A program made the translations under genes and the position numbers. From Parabacteroides chongii (GTDB lineage Bacteria > Bacteroidota > Bacteroidia > Bacteroidales > Tannerellaceae), in contig NZ_CP120849.1 of assembly GCF_029581355.1 (NCBI RefSeq), positions 1,024,501 through 1,088,500 of the forward strand: a stretch of 64,000 nt of DNA, written 5' to 3'. Below are positions 8,390-16,958 of this stretch, piece after piece. The number at the start of each line of letters is the position of its first letter. The first letter of the stretch is position 1. The notes below the pieces were generated by a model. It was not told the origin of the DNA and made no database searches. It worked only from the letters and a program-made list of their open reading frames with translations.

Positions 8390-10161
8390 TTATCCATTGT
8401 ATTAAACATATAATAAAACCAGTAAGTCTTTCCAAACTCGGGAGCCAGTACTACTGCCGGGTTCTGTCCGAAACGGGTTCCCTCTTTTACTTTCTGCATA
8501 AAAGTCAGCGCCCGATTCCTTACTTTTACACTCACCCCATGTTCCAGCCAGAAATGCGGATCGTCAGGATGGCAAATCACCACAGCCTCCTGCTGGCTGT
8601 CAGTCATCTCAGGCCACGCAGGAGTCCGGAAAAGAGATTCCTGCAAAACCATATATGTACCGATATCTTTATTCAATAACAGGAATGATGTCAGATATTG
8701 TAAACCACCTTTATTATCCGGGCAAGCCGGCACAAGATGTGTCAATGTACTGACCGGATCTGTATATAATTCAGGAATAGCAGCCTCAGCCTTCCAACAA
8801 CGACGCTTTAACCCTAAAACAGGATCTTGTTCTACCGCCTGGTCGTTCTGCAGAAAACGACGGTAAGAAGAAGCCCACTCTTTATAATGCCAGGTATTTT
8901 CGAGCAGTCGGATATATTTTTCCGCTACCGGATAAGCTCCTGTTATAATATTTGTTTCCACCAATCTCTTCAACATCCGTGGATTACCAGAAGGGCGGGA
9001 ACTGACCAACGCCTCAAAAGCAAATTTCTGGGAAGTACTGATAATCCCCATACAATAATACAGATCACTATGTAATTCAGCCGTAAACACCGACTGATCC
9101 CAACGTAACATCAATGTCTCTATCCCTCCCTGCGGATAATCGAATAATCGTTCCGATAATTGTCCCGTCTGCGCCAGTGCCAAATTCAAATTACACATAC
9201 GCCTTTTTGACAAAACTGTTTGGTCAAAACCGGATATGATCTTACCCCATTGCCCGGTACGGACATAATAGTCTTGCTGAAACTGGTCGAGAGCATCTAT
9301 TTTTCCGAAATGGATGATACTTTCATAACCTAATAAAAAAATAATCGCCCATTGAAAACCTTCCCACCAACATTTCCCTTTAAAAGATACGGGAGAGTGA
9401 TACTTTTTCAAAAAAGCAGCCAATAACATGGCTGCCGGAAGAGCATACCAGGAATAACAAATCTGTGAATTATGGACCTGCGGATTATAGTAAGCATCCG
9501 GAAAAAAAGCCATTGAGATATTCGTACTATACCCTAAATAGCAACCTCCAACAGCAGAAAGAACGGCTACCGGCAGGTAAATGATACAAATATATTTCTT
9601 TGTTCCATTGGTCAGAAACTCTAAAAGGAGAGCGGAAACAGCAAATAAATGAGTAATCGGTCCGGCGATCAGATAAAGGAGAGGTATTATACATAGACCG
9701 TAAACAAGTCGGATACGAGGGGATAAGTTTACATATATCCATAAAAAAAGTAACAAAAACAAATAAGCTATCGTTCCCTGTTCCAAATAGTCGTAATCGA
9801 GGTGCATGATCAGCAAAGAGAGCCAGGGAAGAAAGAAAACAACAGGCAAATCATTCCGAATACTTATTTTTTTCAGAATCAATGAAGAGACTATAGCGAC
9901 CAAAGTCAAAAGAAAGGCTGTAATAACGGGACCTATCCCTATAATAATATAAAACTGTGAAAGAAATTCCGAGAGATAAAGAGCCATACCGCCAGCTTGC
10001 TTCCATGTTGCAGCAGCATACTGACCCGTAAACTGAAACATTTGAAATTGTTCCTTAAAAGGATACAGGAAACGGAATACATAAAATAAGACTATAACTT
10101 GCAAAAAGAACAAGATAAATCCGGATGTCAGGTTCTTATATTTCATATCGGATAATTTCAT
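8386..10161 (-). CDS. Polytopic inner-membrane protein, DUF6057-like
   Basis: A 591-residue protein. The first half has roughly ten hydrophobic segments (for example SGFILFFLQVIVLFYVF, ITAFLLTLVAIVSSLIL, AYLFLLLFLWIYV) and a QICYSWYALPAAMLLAAF segment. The C-terminal 280 residues are soluble and helix-rich, resembling a TPR-like scaffold. I recall this arrangement as DUF6057, but it has no known function. The gene sits between susD and the CxxCH propeller gene and overlaps the latter by 4 bp, so it is an integral part of PUL 1. A second ATG five codons in (MKYKNL) is an alternative start. Confidence 0.75.
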   Translation of the reverse strand: MKLSDMKYKNLTSGFILFFLQVIVLFYVFRFLYPFKEQFQMFQFTGQYAAATWKQAGGMALYLSEFLSQFYIIIGIGPVITAFLLTLVAIVSSLILKKISIRNDLPVVFFLPWLSLLIMHLDYDYLEQGTIAYLFLLLFLWIYVNLSPRIRLVYGLCIIPLLYLIAGPITHLFAVSALLLEFLTNGTKKYICIIYLPVAVLSAVGGCYLGYSTNISMAFFPDAYYNPQVHNSQICYSWYALPAAMLLAAFLKKYHSPVSFKGKCWWEGFQWAIIFLLGYESIIHFGKIDALDQFQQDYYVRTGQWGKIISGFDQTVLSKRRMCNLNLALAQTGQLSERLFDYPQGGIETLMLRWDQSVFTAELHSDLYYCMGIISTSQKFAFEALVSSRPSGNPRMLKRLVETNIITGAYPVAEKYIRLLENTWHYKEWASSYRRFLQNDQAVEQDPVLGLKRRCWKAEAAIPELYTDPVSTLTHLVPACPDNKGGLQYLTSFLLLNKDIGTYMVLQESLFRTPAWPEMTDSQQEAVVICHPDDPHFWLEHGVSVKVRNRALTFMQKVKEGTRFGQNPAVVLAPEFGKTYWFYYMFNTMDK

Positions 10162-10178
10162 AATAAGGAAATAATAAG

Positions 10179-10210
10179 AACAGGGGACAGATATGTTCCC
10201 ATCCCCTGTT
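10179..10210 (-). terminator. Hairpin after susD of PUL 1 (possible attenuator)
   Basis: AACAGGGGA (10179-10187) pairs perfectly with TCCCCTGTT (10202-10210). On the minus strand the stem is followed by the T-rich CTTATTATTTCC. It lies between the susD stop and the DUF6057 start. It probably lowers read-through into the downstream genes rather than ending the operon. Confidence 0.65.
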
Positions 10211-10232
10211 TTTATCAGTTAATAACTACCTG

Positions 10233-12086
10233 TTATTCCCAGCCCGGATTCTGCTTCAGAAGAGAACCGTAACTTGCAGATAATGTAATCTGGCTTGTCG
10301 GAACCGGATAATATAAACGCTTATCATTCGTAGTCCATTTACGACCTGCTTCGCTCAGACTTTTACCTGAATACATGCGGATATAAGTTTTACCATTATA
10401 TTCGAGTAAATCACGAGCTGTTGCTCCTTCGAATACTTCAGGTTGATATAATTCTTTTACTTTATCCGTGACACGCATACCCAGATATGTTTTGGGATTT
10501 TCAAACAATTTCATCGCATTCCAACGCATAATATCGTCATAACGGAAACCTTCTAATGCCAACTCGATACGACGTTCACGACGAATTTCATACAACAGCG
10601 GAGTTATTGAATATCCGTAATCAACCGGATCCAAATCAGCAACCGGAGAGACAGTCAGATGTTTCATATTAACACGGTCACGCAATTTATTGATCGTTTC
10701 ATCTAAAACAGCTTGTGTACACTCGCTCAATTCACATTTTGCTTCAGCGTAAATCAACAGGATTTCTGCATAGCGGAAAACAAACCAATCATAAGAAGAA
10801 GTCTTAACAGCATCCTGCTGACTCTGACTTGCCGAAACCAGTTTAATAGGTGAATAGCCTGTAGATGTACCTGTCAATCCCGGTGCAGAATGAACAGTAG
10901 CCCCCGGCTCTTCAGAGCCACTGAATTCTTTCTTATCATTGATACCGGTATTTACCACACGCATACCATTACTTTTCACTGTATATGGACGGAACTTACT
11001 GTCTATAATCTGATACATACGAGGATCGCGATTTGTCATTTCATCATCCAGTGTTTCGTCACCTTTATACTCCTGACTATTTGCAATAGGCAAACCGTCC
11101 GTACAAAGGAACGATTCTGCAAAATCTTTAGAAAGGCCGGCACCTCCGCCACGAGCAAGATTGTGAGTCAATACATCGGCTTCAAAAACACGGGCCAAAA
11201 TACATTCTTTATTGCTTGTTAAATCCTCCTGTGTAAACTGGTTGGCATAATACAAAGGATAATTGGCAAACGCAGATTGGTTTGCTCCGGCATCCGCTCC
11301 TTGTACAATATCATAAAGTCCACTATCCATAACCTCTTTAGCGAGAGTTGCTGCTTTTTGCAATAACTCCTGAGAAGTAGGAGAAGTCGAAACATTATGA
11401 TATTTTTTATATGTACCGTAATGCAAACAAACTCGAGCCAAGAATGTACGGGCAGCATCCTTATGTAAAGCACCTACCTCTGCCGCACTTTTCTCCGGCA
11501 ACCATTCGATTGCAAATTCCAAATCTTCGATAATTTTCCCCAATACCAAGTCACGGTCGTCACGGGCCTTATACAATTCATCGGTATCTGCAGTTGTCAG
11601 ATCCTTATCATACCAGGGAACATCTCCAAATGTTTTAATCTTATCGAAATAGTCAAAAGCACGGAAAAAGCGGACTACGGCAACAACCGGATTCACTTCA
11701 GATTCAGAAGCATTTACCCGTTGATAACGAGTCATAAAATAGTTCAGGTTACGAATATTATTCCAGTACCATTTTGAATCGAAATTCGCTTCAGAAGGTA
11801 TAACCCATTCATTAAACAGCCACTGGTCGGGAGAAGCGGTTAAACGGTTGTCACATCTTTCATCAAGAGTCGTTAAATCATCCAGATTTTCAGTTCCGTC
11901 TGACCTTAATCCCTTTCCTGTCAAATTCATGTAAAAGCCTTTGGCATAATTTTCCAGGTCACTTACCGTATTCCAATAGCTATTATCAGTAATACTGTCT
12001 TTAGGATTGAGATCCGTCACGTCACAAGCCGTAAATCCTCCCAATAATCCAAGACTTAATCCTAATAAAATATATTTAGTTTTCAT
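10233..12086 (-). CDS. SusD/RagB family outer-membrane glycan-binding lipoprotein
   Basis: A 617-residue lipoprotein (GGFTACDVTDLNP, Cys21) that should cap the adjacent SusC barrel and capture glycan at the cell surface. The N-terminal NPKDSITDNSYWNTVSDLENYAKGFY and RFFRAFDYFDKIKTFGDVPWYDKDL are characteristic SusD helices. The C-terminal half has RYAEILLIYAEAKCELS and LYEIRRERRIELALEGFRYDDIMRW, and it ends SLLKQNPGWE. It starts 15 bp after susC and is followed by a hairpin. The ligand is unknown, but a fucosidase in the same operon suggests a fucosylated glycan. Confidence 0.95.
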   Translation of the reverse strand: MKTKYILLGLSLGLLGGFTACDVTDLNPKDSITDNSYWNTVSDLENYAKGFYMNLTGKGLRSDGTENLDDLTTLDERCDNRLTASPDQWLFNEWVIPSEANFDSKWYWNNIRNLNYFMTRYQRVNASESEVNPVVAVVRFFRAFDYFDKIKTFGDVPWYDKDLTTADTDELYKARDDRDLVLGKIIEDLEFAIEWLPEKSAAEVGALHKDAARTFLARVCLHYGTYKKYHNVSTSPTSQELLQKAATLAKEVMDSGLYDIVQGADAGANQSAFANYPLYYANQFTQEDLTSNKECILARVFEADVLTHNLARGGGAGLSKDFAESFLCTDGLPIANSQEYKGDETLDDEMTNRDPRMYQIIDSKFRPYTVKSNGMRVVNTGINDKKEFSGSEEPGATVHSAPGLTGTSTGYSPIKLVSASQSQQDAVKTSSYDWFVFRYAEILLIYAEAKCELSECTQAVLDETINKLRDRVNMKHLTVSPVADLDPVDYGYSITPLLYEIRRERRIELALEGFRYDDIMRWNAMKLFENPKTYLGMRVTDKVKELYQPEVFEGATARDLLEYNGKTYIRMYSGKSLSEAGRKWTTNDKRLYYPVPTSQITLSASYGSLLKQNPGWE

Positions 12087-12101
12087 TGTCTTCTCTTGTT
12101 T

Positions 12102-15100
12102 TTACAGTGTTAAATTTAATCCAATTGCAACTTTTCTGTTAATCGGGTATGTCAAACCACCCAAAGTCTCAGGGTCGAATGCATCATTCAGCGGAGTGAT
12201 AGTCAGCAAGTTCTCTCCTGTTACATATAACCTCAGACGAGAAATACCCCATTTGGCTGTCAGATTCTTCGGGATTGTATAACCTACCGTCAAATTCTTC
12301 AAACGTCCATAAGCTGCACTTTGCAAATAACGATCGCTTGTCACCCTGTTACCGCCATTTTGCCATCCCGGTCTTGGGAAATAAGCGTTCGTATTCGTCT
12401 CAGTCCAATAATCCAAAGCCGGAGTATACGGAACATCCCACTGGCTGGTGAAACCCCAGAACTGAGCGCCACTCAGCATGTAATCACGCTTTCCTGTTCC
12501 TTGCCAGAACATTTCAAAATCAAAATTCTTATAATCAAACCCGACAGTAAGCCCAAACTGATAACGAGGTGTTTTATTACCTATAATACTCTTATCACCG
12601 GGATTATAGATTGTTTCCTCACCTTTTGTTATTTTACCATCACCATCCAAATCTTCGTATTTTACATCACCGGCACCCCATTTACCTGCATAAAGCTCAC
12701 TTTGGTCTGCTGCAGCTGCTTCAGCATCCGATTGGAAAAGACCATTTGAATGATACCCCCAGATTTCGCCGATCTTCTGTCCTACATAATACTTTCCATC
12801 ATTATCGCTCTGTGAATAGAAACCAGCATCATTTCCAGCATACTTGGTAATTGTTGCCTGATAGTCAGATAAAACACCTTTTACCCAATAAGAAAGTCCG
12901 TTTTCTAACCGGTCGTTCCATCCTAAAGAAAGTTCCCATCCAATCGTCTTCATATCAGCAGAATTGCTTTTAGGAACACTCGCTCCCAGCGTTGCGGGTA
13001 AAGTTGCTCCTGCTACCAACATATCTTTCGTATTACGACGGTACCAGTCAAATGATCCGGTCAAACGATTACTTAAAAATGAAGCATCAAAACCAAAGTC
13101 CATTTGAGTAACAGTCTCCCAGGTAAAATCAGAAGCAACAAGTCCCGGAGCTTTTACAATAACGGGTTTGGAACCGTTGATCAAATAATTATAAGATGAA
13201 TTTGTTCCATAAGTTGCTAAATATGGGAAATTACCCAAATCACCCATAACCTGATTTCCTAAAGAACCGTAGGATCCACGAATCTTCATGTCATTCCACC
13301 AACCTTTCAACGGTTGCCAGAAGTTTTCTTCTGAAATACGCCATGCAGCAGAAACAGATGGAAAGAAAGCATAACGATGATCTTTCGCAAACTTGGATGA
13401 ACCGTCATAACGTCCGTTTACTTCAAGCAGATAACGTTGTTTATAGTTGTAGTTAAGACGGAAGAAGAAACCATTAATAGCCCAATAGGTATCTTCGGAA
13501 GACATACTCTGTTCACCTGTAGCCAAATCCAAGTCAGGAATGTCTTCAACAATCAGGTTTGTGCGTTTAGCATTATATTTTTTGTTAGACTTTTTCTCCT
13601 GGTTATAACCTGCCATAATTTTGAAATTATGCGTATTATCCAAGAATGATTTGGTATATTCTGCAAATGCGTTGAAAGCATAGTAATAATCTTCATTGGT
13701 CGTATAATTGGCATAACTCGGCTTTGTCCAACCATAAAGGGCTTCAGTTCCGGCAACCGCTGTATAATCAGTAAATGTCCGCTGAACCTCTGAAGAATTC
13801 TTGCTATATATATTATATGTATAATCAGCATTAATAACCAACCCTTCTAACGGGGTCAGCTTCACGGCACCAGTTAACCATATATCGTTGACTTTATATT
13901 TCGTATAGCCTCCTAAATCTCCGACAGCAGCTGGATTCGTGTTTCCGTTTTGTCCGGAGTAGTTATTAACACCCTCATCTTCATAAACATAATCGCCTGA
14001 AGTCTGGATACCTAAACCGGAATCATTAATAGCAGCCGCACCAGGACTGTAAACCAGCCTGCCGGTATGCCCGAAACGTACAGGCATCAACGGGCTTAAG
14101 TCATTTTTCAACATACCACCATAAGCATCAATTCCCGCCGTAGAGTTAGTAATAGGGTGATCCTCCGTAGAATAGTTATCTGTGATTTTAGCACTTACCT
14201 GCAGCCATTTTGTCAATTGTGAAGAAAGATTCAATGTGGCATTAAATTTCTTGTAATTATCATCAGCAGTCTTCAAAATACCATTCTGGTCTGCAAAACC
14301 AACAGAACCATAATATGTGGTTTTTGAATCTCCGCCACTGATATTAACGTTGTATTGTTGTGAAAAGCTTGTTTTGTACAGCTCATTAAACCAGTCTGTG
14401 TTACCACAATAAAGCCATCTACTTTGATTTTGCGATTGATCGAAATATTCCGGATATTTGTAAGAACCGTTCATATAAGCCTTTACATAATCTAACTGTC
14501 CCGGAGTGATCAAAGAACTCATTCCACTATTTGCAGCTGCAATATCTCTCATTTCCAGATAATCCAGAGAGTTAATATTATGCATCCTCAATGCCGGACT
14601 TTGCCAATAACCGCTTGCAGATACGGAAATCTGAGGCTTTTGTTCACTTTTACCTTTCTTTGTCGTAATCAGGATAACGCCATAAGCAGCACGAGCGCCA
14701 TAGATAGCGGCAGATGCAGCATCCTTTAAAACAGAAATAGAGGCAATATCATCCGGATTAACAAGGTTAGCATCCATTTGAACATTATCTACCAACACCA
14801 GTGGACTACCGCCATTAATAGAGTTATTACCACGAATATTAAAATCGGAGCTACTTCCCGGAGCTCCCCCTTTACTCATCGTTACATTCAAGTTGGGAAC
14901 AACCCCCTGCAGCCCTTGTCCCACATTCGTAATAGGACGGTTTTCCAATACATCACCTGCAACCTGTGCTACAGCACCGGTCAAATTCTCTTTTTTCTGT
15001 GTGCCGTATCCTACGACAACCACTTCTTCCAAAGCTTGTGAGTCTTCCTTTAATTTTACAGAGACTGAAGGTTGTCCTGTATACGCAATTTCCTGTGTTG

Positions 15101-15383
15101 CATATCCGATGTATGAAATCTGGATAACATCTCCTTTCTTTACATCTTCCAGTACAACCTTACCATCCATGTCGGTCACATTTCCGTTGGTTGTTCCTTT
15201 AATAATAACTGAAGCTCCGACCACAGGGCCGAATGAATCCTCTACCACACATGTGACCTTCCCATTTTGTTGGGCCAGACTTACTGACGGTCTCTCCGGC
15301 GTTATATCCGCAGAAACTCCTACGGGAACAGTTAAAGCTCCCGCCAGTAGCATTAGACTTACTAATTTAGTTTTTTTCAACAT
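12102..15383 (-). CDS. SusC/RagA family TonB-dependent transporter of PUL 1
   Basis: A 1093-residue outer-membrane importer. ATG 15383 (MLKKTKLVSLMLLAGALT) gives a clean signal peptide; an upstream ATG at 15407 adds only eight residues. A carboxypeptidase-like domain (VVGASVIIKGTTNGNVTDMDG) precedes EEVVVVGYGTQKK, the plug (VLKDAASAAIYGARAAYGVILITT) and the barrel, which ends RKVAIGLNLTL. Unlike the other two SusC proteins here it has no STN signalling domain, and no FecR/ECF sigma pair is adjacent, so it is regulated otherwise. The 21-bp inverted repeats at 15511-15758, upstream of this start, suggest one way. Confidence 0.95.
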   Translation of the reverse strand: MLKKTKLVSLMLLAGALTVPVGVSADITPERPSVSLAQQNGKVTCVVEDSFGPVVGASVIIKGTTNGNVTDMDGKVVLEDVKKGDVIQISYIGYATQEIAYTGQPSVSVKLKEDSQALEEVVVVGYGTQKKENLTGAVAQVAGDVLENRPITNVGQGLQGVVPNLNVTMSKGGAPGSSSDFNIRGNNSINGGSPLVLVDNVQMDANLVNPDDIASISVLKDAASAAIYGARAAYGVILITTKKGKSEQKPQISVSASGYWQSPALRMHNINSLDYLEMRDIAAANSGMSSLITPGQLDYVKAYMNGSYKYPEYFDQSQNQSRWLYCGNTDWFNELYKTSFSQQYNVNISGGDSKTTYYGSVGFADQNGILKTADDNYKKFNATLNLSSQLTKWLQVSAKITDNYSTEDHPITNSTAGIDAYGGMLKNDLSPLMPVRFGHTGRLVYSPGAAAINDSGLGIQTSGDYVYEDEGVNNYSGQNGNTNPAAVGDLGGYTKYKVNDIWLTGAVKLTPLEGLVINADYTYNIYSKNSSEVQRTFTDYTAVAGTEALYGWTKPSYANYTTNEDYYYAFNAFAEYTKSFLDNTHNFKIMAGYNQEKKSNKKYNAKRTNLIVEDIPDLDLATGEQSMSSEDTYWAINGFFFRLNYNYKQRYLLEVNGRYDGSSKFAKDHRYAFFPSVSAAWRISEENFWQPLKGWWNDMKIRGSYGSLGNQVMGDLGNFPYLATYGTNSSYNYLINGSKPVIVKAPGLVASDFTWETVTQMDFGFDASFLSNRLTGSFDWYRRNTKDMLVAGATLPATLGASVPKSNSADMKTIGWELSLGWNDRLENGLSYWVKGVLSDYQATITKYAGNDAGFYSQSDNDGKYYVGQKIGEIWGYHSNGLFQSDAEAAAADQSELYAGKWGAGDVKYEDLDGDGKITKGEETIYNPGDKSIIGNKTPRYQFGLTVGFDYKNFDFEMFWQGTGKRDYMLSGAQFWGFTSQWDVPYTPALDYWTETNTNAYFPRPGWQNGGNRVTSDRYLQSAAYGRLKNLTVGYTIPKNLTAKWGISRLRLYVTGENLLTITPLNDAFDPETLGGLTYPINRKVAIGLNLTL

Positions 15384-15510
15384 AAAGTTATAATTTAAAG
15401 AATACATCTTTTATAAAAAGGGCGTCAGTCCTGCGTATGATCACTTATATTCATTCTCATACTATGAAATTTGGCGTACTTTTTATTCTCATTTGCTTGT
15501 TGTTTTTTAT

Positions 15511-15758
15511 CTAGTTCTGAAAGAACTCTGTCCTTGCATCGGTGTATTTGTATACAGGGTTCCAGTTTTATTTCATTGAGCTTATAAATTGTAAGGTATG
15601 ATATCAATTTCTTGATTTATTTTTAGAACATTCTGCACATACACCTATTCCATTTGTTAAAATTGAACCATGTCACCATATTTTTATATAATTAAATCAT
15701 GTTTAAGTGAATATTTTAATATATTTGTCTCGACTAAACAGAGTTCTTTCAGAACTAG
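15511..15758. repeat. 21-bp perfect inverted repeat pair flanking 206 bp; candidate invertible promoter segment
   Basis: The 21 bases at 15511-15531 (starting CTAGTTCTGAAAGAACTC) recur exactly, reverse-complemented, at 15738-15758. Each copy also holds an internal dyad AGTTCT-GAA-AGAACT. The enclosed 206 bp is AT-rich, has no credible gene and carries a TATATTTG box pointing away from susC. The repeats lie in the 804-bp region between susC and ribB. The arrangement resembles phase-variable promoters of Bacteroidales. A pair of operators for one dimeric regulator would also explain it. No recombinase gene is in the window. Confidence 0.6.
15720..15727 (+). promoter_or_regulatory. -7 promoter box inside the inverted-repeat segment
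   Basis: TATATTTG fits the Bacteroidetes -7 consensus TAnnTTTG. In the present orientation it reads towards ribB. After inversion between the 21-bp repeats it would map to 15542-15549 on the minus strand, pointing to susC. No clear -33 TTTG is visible, so it is tentative. Confidence 0.35.
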
Positions 15759-15928
15759 AGATATTTTCACAATGCTTCTCATTCCACACAAACATCAACA
15801 TTCAAGGGGACCATGTAAGTATCAGCAAAATAGCTTCGGCAAAATATTCTTCCATACTCAAATCGATATTTAAATCAGAATTCAAACTTTTTTAACCGTT
15901 TCATATTCGCACATTTCCTAATTCTTGC

Positions 15929-15936
15929 TACTTTTG
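15929..15936 (+). promoter_or_regulatory. ribB: -7 promoter box for the riboswitch-ribB transcript
   Basis: TACTTTTG matches TAnnTTTG and lies about 10 bp before the first paired element of the FMN riboswitch, the expected place for the promoter. A -33 element is not evident. Confidence 0.55.
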
Positions 15937-15945
15937 TGGTGAGTA

Positions 15946-16064
15946 TTCTTCGGGGCAGGGCGTAATTCCCTACCGGCGGTGACAGTCCGCGACTCCTCTG
16001 TGTTACAGGGGACTGATCTGGTGTAATTCCGGAACCGACAGTTAAAGTCTGGATGAGAGAAGAA
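15946..16064 (+). promoter_or_regulatory. FMN riboswitch (RFN element)
   Basis: The conserved aptamer blocks occur in order: TTCTTCGGGGCAGGG, TTCCCTACCGGCGGT, AGTCCGCGAC, GGAACCGACAGTTAAAGTC and TGGATGAGAGAAGAA. The closing stem P1 is TTCTTC (15946-15951) with GAAGAA (16059-16064). It precedes ribB by 123 bp and should reduce ribB expression when FMN is plentiful. The expression platform downstream (16070-16187) shows an imperfect stem around 16090-16110 but no obvious T-run, so transcriptional or translational control cannot be decided. Confidence 0.97.
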
Positions 16065-16187
16065 GCATTATCTACCATATAATATATACCGGCATATTCA
16101 TATATGCGGGAGTGTGTTATATATAATACTTTCCAGCCCTGTTGTAATGCCCTATTATAAACAATTATTTTAATACGGGGTTTGAAA

Positions 16188-16856
16188 ATGAAAACTATTA
16201 AAGATTTCGGCGTTGACTACAAAGAACGTGTAGAAAAAGCAATCAGTTATTTACAAGCAGGCAAGGGTATCTTACTTGTCGATGATGAAGACAGGGAAAA
16301 TGAAGGCGACATTATTTACTCTGCAGAAAAAATGACAGTAAAAGATATGGCATTAATGATCCGCGAATGCAGCGGCATCGTCTGTCTTTGTCTGACACCT
16401 GAAAAATGCGACTCGCTCGGATTGCATCAGATGGTAAAAGACAACACAAGTAAGAATCAGACCGCATTCACCATTTCGATAGAAGCCAAAAAAGGAGTCA
16501 CCACCGGTGTCTCGGCAGCTGACAGAATACAAACGATCAAAACAGCCATTGCTCCCAATGCCAAACCGGAAGACTTGTCACACCCGGGACATGTTTTCCC
16601 TCTACAAGCCAAAAAGAACGGAGTACTGGAAAGAAGAGGACATACAGAAGGTAGTGTCGACCTGGTCAAACTGGCCGGATTAGGCGATACGGCTGTTTTA
16701 TGCGAACTCACCAACGAGGATGGTACAATGGCCCGACTGCCTGAAATCATCCGCTTCGCCACACAGCACGACATGACGGTTGTTTCGGTAGACGATATAT
16801 GCAGATATAGAAAACAATATCATTTTATCACAAAATACACAAATAACACTTACTAA
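16188..16856 (+). CDS. ribB: 3,4-dihydroxy-2-butanone-4-phosphate synthase
   Basis: A 222-residue enzyme converting ribulose 5-phosphate to 3,4-dihydroxy-2-butanone 4-phosphate and formate, the four-carbon precursor of riboflavin. [15 protein letters not shown] holds the Mg-binding acidic loop. [11 protein letters not shown] and [11 protein letters not shown] are the other conserved active-site segments. The length fits a stand-alone RibB without the GTP cyclohydrolase II domain found in RibBA fusions. ATG 16188 (MKTIKDFG) is preferred over the TTG two codons upstream. The FMN riboswitch directly upstream confirms the assignment. Confidence 0.96.
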   Translation: MKTIKDFGVDYKERVEKAISYLQAGKGILLVDDEDRENEGDIIYSAEKMTVKDMALMIRECSGIVCLCLTPEKCDSLGLHQMVKDNTSKNQTAFTISIEAKKGVTTGVSAADRIQTIKTAIAPNAKPEDLSHPGHVFPLQAKKNGVLERRGHTEGSVDLVKLAGLGDTAVLCELTNEDGTMARLPEIIRFATQHDMTVVSVDDICRYRKQYHFITKYTNNTY

Positions 16857-16897
16857 AAATAAAATGATTGACATTTTTTAAATACATCAAAACATTT

Positions 16898-16928
16898 TTT
16901 GATTTCAAAATGACATTCCATATCTTTG
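16898..16928 (+). promoter_or_regulatory. aspA: Bacteroidetes-type promoter of aspA
   Basis: TTTG at 16898-16901 and TATCTTTG at 16921-16928 match the -33 and -7 elements with a 19-bp spacer, which is the consensus layout. The aspA ATG is 30 bp further on. Confidence 0.8.
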
Positions 16929-16958
16929 TTGCGTAAACAAAAAACAACAGCATTGGAC

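Noticed and set aside
15425..15607. 60-codon minus-strand open frame upstream of susC, and overlapping plus-strand frames at 15670-15895
   Set aside because: They run through the 21-bp inverted repeats (both encode VLSEL from them) and show no protein-like composition. I treat the region as regulatory DNA.
16070..16187. Transcription terminator as the expression platform of the FMN riboswitch
   Set aside because: Only an imperfect stem near 16090-16110 without a T-run is visible, so I could not support a terminator call.
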